Below, piece after piece: positions 34,440-38,928 of a DNA stretch of 38,928 nt (position 1 is its first letter; each line of letters opens with the position of its first letter). The notes beneath the pieces were generated by a model. The model worked only from the letters and a program-made list of their open reading frames with translations, had not been told where the DNA came from and did no database searches. Origin of the DNA: Oligosphaeraceae bacterium (lineage in GTDB: Bacteria; Verrucomicrobiota; Lentisphaeria; Oligosphaerales; Oligosphaeraceae); contig JAAZKR010000303.1 of NCBI GenBank assembly GCA_012799725.1, positions 1 to 38,928 of the forward strand, written 5' to 3'. The position numbers were made by a program, and so were the translations under genes.

Positions 34440-35987
34440 ATGAACAAAACTATGGTTAACAAGGAAATTGACTGGTTTTGCCACCACGCGGTCACTGAGG
34501 GTCTGCTGGATGCAGCCTCTTGTCATGCGGTGCTTGATGCCATTAACGAAGCCGGCATGGAAGCGGAACTGCCGCTCTTTATGCAGGTGGTGCTGGATAA
34601 TCAACTATGTGAGGACGGCGCCCGCCTGCAAGCCATGGCCGAAATGGCCAAGGAGGAGGCCAAAGTACTGGGCTATCCTTCGTCAAGCGTGTTTGAATCC
34701 GCACAGAGCGCGGCAGCCGAACCGGGCGAACCAACTGAACCGGCAGCGGCACCCGGACATAGCGCTCCAAGCCCCATCATCACCGGCAACGGCGGCGAAC
34801 AATGGCAGCAGGGCTGGCCTGTACTGGCCGAGGCTGAGCACCTGGATCAAGATGGCGCCAAAAGACTGCTTGATGACTTCCTTACACGAGGTCGGGCTGC
34901 ACGCTGCAGCGACCTGCATATCTCTACGGGCGCGGTGCCATTTGTACGCCGCTTCAAAGAGCTACACCTGCTGCCAGGGCAACAAGTGATTAGCGCCAAA
35001 GCCGCCGCTGCCTTGAATCTTGCACCGCTCAGAGATGATCAGAGAAGTCACTTTGAAGCGGAAAATGAGCTGGACTACAGCTACAATGTCAATCCCAAGG
35101 AGCGCTATCGCATTAACCTGATGCGTCAACGCTTAGGCCTGGCTGGCTCTTACCGGGTCATTGATTCTAAGATTCCGACCATTGGCGAACTTGGTTTCAC
35201 CCGTCCGGAGATCATTGAGAAGCTCACCACACATAACCAGGGCATAATTCTCATCACCGGGCCGGCCGGCAGTGGCAAGTCTTCTACTTTGAACGCCCTG
35301 GTTGACTTCATCAATAAGAACCGCGAAGACCATATTGTCACCATTGAAGACCCCATAGAGATCATCCATCAGCCCATTAAATGCAATGTTACGCAGCGTG
35401 AGCTGGGTGCACATACCAAGAGCTTCCATAACGCCCTCAGAGCTGTGTTACGTGAAGACCCCGACGTGATTGTTATCGGCGAATTGCGCGACCTGACCAC
35501 GGTCGAAATGGCCATACGCGCCTCAGAAACAGGGCACTTGGTATTCGGCACCTTACACACCAGCAGCGCGCCGGCCACTATGGATAGACTGCTGGACGTC
35601 TTTCCGCCCAATCAACAGTCGCAAATCCGCTCCATGGTAGCTGAGAGCTTAAAGGCGGTTATCTGCCAACAACTGGTACCTAATGCCAACAAAGACGGCG
35701 TGGTCATGGCAGCAGAAATACTGCTGGGCACCCTGGCCGTCTCTAATCTTATCCGTGAAGGCAAAACCTTCCAGATCGCTTCCACCATACAGACCAGCCG
35801 CAACATAGGCATGAGCACCATGGAGCAAAGCTACTACGACCTCTTCCTTGCGGGCAAACGTAGTTATGAGCAAACAATACCGCTCATCAAAACCCCTGAC
35901 CTGATCAATCAGATGCGCACTGCTGAAGCCCAAAGACTCAGCGAAGAGGCTCAAAAAAATGCTCCAAAAAAGAAGGGCTGGTTCTGA
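34440..35987 (+). CDS. PilT-type pilus retraction ATPase with N-terminal extension
   Basis: This 515-residue hexameric ATPase is related to the motors that retract type IV pili. The ATPase core has Walker A (GPAGSGKSS, 273-281), the Asp box (TIEDPIE), Walker B with VIGELRD and the His box (FGTLHTSSAP), all as in PilT. The core is preceded by about 150 residues not found in standard PilT (about 345-380 residues): a helical part (1-80) and a Pro/Ala/Glu-rich linker (about 85-118). The helical part may dock on another component. GGAG lies 5 bases before the ATG. A second PilT-type gene follows 87 bases on, recalling the PilT/PilU pair. The C-terminus is short and basic (KKKGWF). Confidence 0.9.
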   Translation: MNKTMVNKEIDWFCHHAVTEGLLDAASCHAVLDAINEAGMEAELPLFMQVVLDNQLCEDGARLQAMAEMAKEEAKVLGYPSSSVFESAQSAAAEPGEPTEPAAAPGHSAPSPIITGNGGEQWQQGWPVLAEAEHLDQDGAKRLLDDFLTRGRAARCSDLHISTGAVPFVRRFKELHLLPGQQVISAKAAAALNLAPLRDDQRSHFEAENELDYSYNVNPKERYRINLMRQRLGLAGSYRVIDSKIPTIGELGFTRPEIIEKLTTHNQGIILITGPAGSGKSSTLNALVDFINKNREDHIVTIEDPIEIIHQPIKCNVTQRELGAHTKSFHNALRAVLREDPDVIVIGELRDLTTVEMAIRASETGHLVFGTLHTSSAPATMDRLLDVFPPNQQSQIRSMVAESLKAVICQQLVPNANKDGVVMAAEILLGTLAVSNLIREGKTFQIASTIQTSRNIGMSTMEQSYYDLFLAGKRSYEQTIPLIKTPDLINQMRTAEAQRLSEEAQKNAPKKKGWF

Positions 35988-36074
35988 TGCAAACTGCATT
36001 CTGCACAAAAAACATCCGCCTGATCCGATAATCTTTTTCTTCCCGGCTACTCCCTTTTCTCCCAAGGCTTTCCG

Positions 36075-37157
36075 ATGTCACGTTTAGATGATTTACTCCG
36101 CGAGATGATCAATATGGGTGGTTCAGACCTGCATCTCTGTTCCACAATGCCGCCGCGCATTCGCCTGCACGGCAATCTCATGGCGATGCAGCATCCGCCC
36201 ATACCGCCTGATGAGATGAGCGCCCTATTGAAAGAAGCTGCCCCCAAGCAGCGCTGGGACTGGTACATGGAAAATCTTGACATGGACTTTGCCTATGAGA
36301 TCCCCGGCCTGGCTCGTTTCCGAGTCAACTACATGAACAACTACTTCGGACCGGGTGCGGTCATGCGCGTTATTCCCACCAAGATAATGACCATCGGCGA
36401 ACTTAACCTGCCGCCCATATTGCGCGATATCTGCGACGGAGAGCAAGGGCTGGTGCTGGTTACCGGGCCTACCGGCAGCGGCAAATCCACCACCCTGGCC
36501 GCCATGATCGACTATATCAACGACACGCAGCATAAGCATATCATCACTATTGAAGACCCCATCGAATTCGTACACCCCAACAAGTTGTCAATTGTCGTGC
36601 AACGTGAGGTCGGGCCGGACACTAAGAGCTTTGCTGCCGCTCTGCGTGGTGCCATGCGCGCCGATCCGGACATCATCTTGGTCGGTGAATTGCGCGACCA
36701 GGAGACCATAGGCCTGGCACTGACTTGTGCCACCATGGGCATCCTGGTCTTCGGGACGCTGCACACCAATAACGCACCAAAAACCATAGACCGCATTATA
36801 GACACCTTTCCATCCGACCAGCAAAACCAAATCCGCGCCATGCTGGCGCAGTCGCTCAGCGCGGTCGTGTCCCAGCTGCTCTGCCGCAAAGCCGGCGGCA
36901 AAGGCCGCATCGCCAGCCATGAAATATTGTTGCGCACCGACGCTCTGCCCGGCACCATCCGGGATGGCTCCATCGCTAATATACGCAGCATCATCGAACA
37001 GTCCGCCGGCATGGGCATGCAGAGCATGGACAATACGCTGATGAAAATGTTTAATGATGGCGAAATCTCTGCCATTGAAGCATATATGAAGTCCATCAAC
37101 AAGGCCGAGTTCGAGAAAATCCTGAGCGAGGAAGATAAGATCAATATGCGCGGATAA
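36075..37157 (+). CDS. pilT: Twitching motility ATPase PilT
   Basis: This 360-residue retraction ATPase of type IV pili has the length and motif order of classical PilT. It starts with the PAS-like N-domain (LLREMINMGGSDLHL), followed by Walker A (GPTGSGKST, 131-139), the Asp box (TIEDPIEFVH), Walker B (ILVGELRD) and the His box (FGTLHTNNAP). The usual AIRNLIRE-type tail is replaced by ANIRSIIEQSAGMGMQSMDN, the known PilT C-domain signature in slightly altered form. AAGG lies 7 bases before the ATG. It presumably forms a unit with the extended PilT-type gene upstream. Genes for PilB, PilC and prepilin peptidase are not in the window. Confidence 0.93.
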   Translation: MSRLDDLLREMINMGGSDLHLCSTMPPRIRLHGNLMAMQHPPIPPDEMSALLKEAAPKQRWDWYMENLDMDFAYEIPGLARFRVNYMNNYFGPGAVMRVIPTKIMTIGELNLPPILRDICDGEQGLVLVTGPTGSGKSTTLAAMIDYINDTQHKHIITIEDPIEFVHPNKLSIVVQREVGPDTKSFAAALRGAMRADPDIILVGELRDQETIGLALTCATMGILVFGTLHTNNAPKTIDRIIDTFPSDQQNQIRAMLAQSLSAVVSQLLCRKAGGKGRIASHEILLRTDALPGTIRDGSIANIRSIIEQSAGMGMQSMDNTLMKMFNDGEISAIEAYMKSINKAEFEKILSEEDKINMRG

Positions 37158-37180
37158 AAACAGGGAGTGCCAGACAACGC

Positions 37181-37330
37181 TTAACATGCTGCGTCTTGCA
37201 ACTCTCCGATCTTCAGCGCACGCCTTGCCGTCTTATGCGTTTTGTATTGTGCCATAACCGAGTCGTCGTCAACGCCATTATCGAGGAGTTGTTTGACCAA
37301 TTGTGGCGTGCAGCATCTGTACTCATGCAA
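37181..37330 (-). CDS. Possible small ORF antisense to the mfd leader
   Basis: A minus-strand frame stays open for about 64 codons, from a stop near 37375 to TAA at 37181-37183. It could start at TTG 37330 (49 residues). Its product is protein-like, with the segments TPQLVKQLLDNGVDDDSV and KTARRALKIGELQDA. It has no ATG start, no ribosome-binding site and no recognised family. It may be a gene remnant or a chance reading frame. Confidence 0.2.
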   Translation of the reverse strand: MHEYRCCTPQLVKQLLDNGVDDDSVMAQYKTHKTARRALKIGELQDAAC

Positions 37331-37354
37331 ATAATTTTGATTGCTCTCACTTAA

Positions 37355-38928
37355 ATGACTTGGCTCAATAAACTATCAGCCTGGCTTGAGGCCGAAGGCC
37401 TGCCGCAAGAATCATTTACGGCGCAACTGGAATCCGACACGCTTTTGCCGGCAGCCATCACCCGCAGCCTAAAGCACAGAAAAGGGCCGGTGCTTGTCGT
37501 AGTTGCCGACAGCTTACGTATGGAGCGCCTAACCGATTCCTTGGCTTCATTAGCCCGGCTTGGCGGGGAAAAACGCCCGCTTATCAGTATTCCGGAATTA
37601 CTCGGCAGCCGCAGGCAGTGGCTGCCGGAACATGAAGCCGCCCGTTGCGCCGCCCTGCATTCTATCCTATCCGGTGAAGAAGCCATATATTTGAGCAGTG
37701 TTGCTGTGCTTTTGCAAGATACTTTAAAGCCGGAAGATTTCAAAAAAAGTATCTTCACACTGCATAAGGGACAACATATAGGGCCGGAAGAACTGGCAGA
37801 GAAGCTCACTTTGCTGGATTATGACCACGAATACGAAGTACAGGCGCCGGGTGAATTTGCGCGGCGCGGCGGCGTCTTTGACCTCTATAGCCCACTCTAC
37901 GCACAGCCGGTCAGAATGGAGTTTTGGGGCAATGAAATAGATAGTATGCGTTTCTTCTCGCCAGGAGAACAGCGCTCGAATGAAGAGTTGGACAGTATCA
38001 GAATCATACCCAGAGGCAGCGCCGTACACGAGCCGACGAACGAACCCGTCACCGCCCTATGGAACTATTTCGATAAGCAAACCTGCCATATTTTCTGTGA
38101 AGAAGAAAGAATTATCAGACAGTTGCAAGAGTACCATAGCGAGGAGGACTTGCAACTCTGGCAGACAAAAAGGCGCAGAGCACCTAACCGCATCAGCCTG
38201 CAATGTTTGGGTGAAGACTTCGTAACCCGGCGCAAAGATGACTCCGTGAATTACACCTTCGCTCTGGCTGGCTTGACTGAGCTTGTCTCCGATCCTTTAC
38301 CGGCGACAAGCGCCCAAGACGGCCTCTGGCGTTGGCAAATGTTGCGCAGTGACCTGCTACGCTGGCATCAGAGCGGCTACTGCCTGGTGGCCTGTTGCGC
38401 TTCCGATGGCGACGAAAAAAGAATGCGCGAACTGCTCGCCGAAGACGAACAGACTAAAACGCTGCCTGTGCACTTTCAAAGATTGTCCCTGCCCGCAGGA
38501 CTCTTCTTCCCAGAGCAAAAACTGATCTTGCTCAGCGAACAGGAACTCTTTGGCAGGCCAGCCACCCTGAAAAGATACAAACATATAGATTACCAGGTGG
38601 AAAACGCCCTGAGAAACTATCAGGACTTGGAACGGGGCACACTGGCCGTACACGTCAACCATGGCATATGCCGGTATAATGGCGTCACCAAAACCACGAG
38701 CGGCGGCGAATACCTCGAAGTCTTGGAACTGGAGTTTGCTGATCAGGCCAAACTCTATATACCCGTAGAACAAGCGCAACTACTCAGCCGTTACATGGGT
38801 AGCGGCAAAACCGAGCCTGCACTGAGCACACTGGGCGGAAATCTCTGGCAGAAAAACTTGGACAAGGCAGCCGCTGCCGCTTGGGACCTGGCTGCCGAAA
38901 TGCTTAGATTGGAAGCGCTACGCCAAAA
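37355..38928 (+). CDS. mfd: Transcription-repair coupling factor Mfd, 5' part (cut by window end)
   Basis: The open frame of 524 codons runs off the window. Mfd removes RNA polymerase stalled at DNA damage and recruits UvrA. Seen are the UvrB-like N-terminal region (about 1-330) with the key segment APGEFARRGGVFDLYSP, then the RNA-polymerase-interacting (CarD-like) domain starting GTLAVHVNHGICRYNGV, with YLEVLELEFADQAKLYIPVE. The helicase motifs lie beyond the window. The start is fixed by an in-frame TAA directly before the ATG (TAAATG). No good ribosome-binding site is visible. A 39-codon frame (37235-37354) ends at that TAA, so re-initiation is conceivable. It follows pilT on the same strand after 197 bases. 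Confidence 0.95.
   Translation, partial: MTWLNKLSAWLEAEGLPQESFTAQLESDTLLPAAITRSLKHRKGPVLVVVADSLRMERLTDSLASLARLGGEKRPLISIPELLGSRRQWLPEHEAARCAALHSILSGEEAIYLSSVAVLLQDTLKPEDFKKSIFTLHKGQHIGPEELAEKLTLLDYDHEYEVQAPGEFARRGGVFDLYSPLYAQPVRMEFWGNEIDSMRFFSPGEQRSNEELDSIRIIPRGSAVHEPTNEPVTALWNYFDKQTCHIFCEEERIIRQLQEYHSEEDLQLWQTKRRRAPNRISLQCLGEDFVTRRKDDSVNYTFALAGLTELVSDPLPATSAQDGLWRWQMLRSDLLRWHQSGYCLVACCASDGDEKRMRELLAEDEQTKTLPVHFQRLSLPAGLFFPEQKLILLSEQELFGRPATLKRYKHIDYQVENALRNYQDLERGTLAVHVNHGICRYNGVTKTTSGGEYLEVLELEFADQAKLYIPVEQAQLLSRYMGSGKTEPALSTLGGNLWQKNLDKAAAAAWDLAAEMLRLEALRQ

Noticed and set aside
37235-37354. 39-codon frame ending at the TAA directly before the mfd ATG
   Set aside because: It has no ribosome-binding site and no family. 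I mention it only as a possible upstream reading frame for mfd.

Overview
This window comes from a Gram-negative bacterium, most likely of the PVC group and probably Lentisphaerota (Victivallis-like). Four things point there. There is a lone prepilin-type protein ([24 protein letters not shown]) beside carbohydrate genes. There is a GntR-headed, LacI-type regulator. There are very large secreted carbohydrate-active-looking proteins. Intergenic DNA is seeded with short word-like repeats (TCTGCGTAATCTGCGGAT, TCCGTGTGTTCCGTGGTTAA, CTTGGCGTTCTTGGCGGTTAA). TolC, HlyD and pilus retraction ATPases confirm a two-membrane cell. The taxonomic call is inference from gene content.

Region 1 (1-13.9 kb, all on the minus strand) is an accessory locus for a complex glycan or glycoconjugate. 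In transcription order it holds a pseudopilin-like protein, a GntR/LacI-type regulator, a nitrilase-superfamily amidohydrolase with an extra N-terminal beta-rich domain, a cytoplasmic sialidase-like (Asp-box) protein, and two tandem secreted paralogues of about 1,470 residues that I cannot assign to a known family. Their middle part looks like an alpha/alpha-barrel plus beta-sandwich lyase or hydrolase. The pair is the strongest candidate here for something undescribed.

Region 2 (13.9-21.6 kb) has a tRNA-Glu with its own terminator on the minus strand and a repeat-rich spacer. On the plus strand follow three translationally coupled small membrane or unknown ORFs (two ATGA overlaps), a soluble PAS histidine kinase with an NtrC-type sigma-54 activator, a metallophosphoesterase and a rhamnulokinase.

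Region 3 (21.6-33.8 kb, minus strand) holds housekeeping genes: dusB, whose 3' end is made of a dispersed repeat; transketolase; and prfB with a textbook programmed +1 frameshift. Upstream of these is a five-gene export operon: TolC-like outer-membrane protein, Cys-rich zinc-ribbon/TRASH-like protein, HlyD-like adaptor and two ABC half-transporters. The motif defects of the two half-transporters are complementary, giving one consensus and one degenerate ATP site.

Region 4 (33.8-38.9 kb, plus strand) has two PilT-type ATPases (one with a long N-terminal extension) and the 5' part of mfd, cut off by the window edge. No CRISPR array, rRNA, insertion sequence or replication origin was seen.
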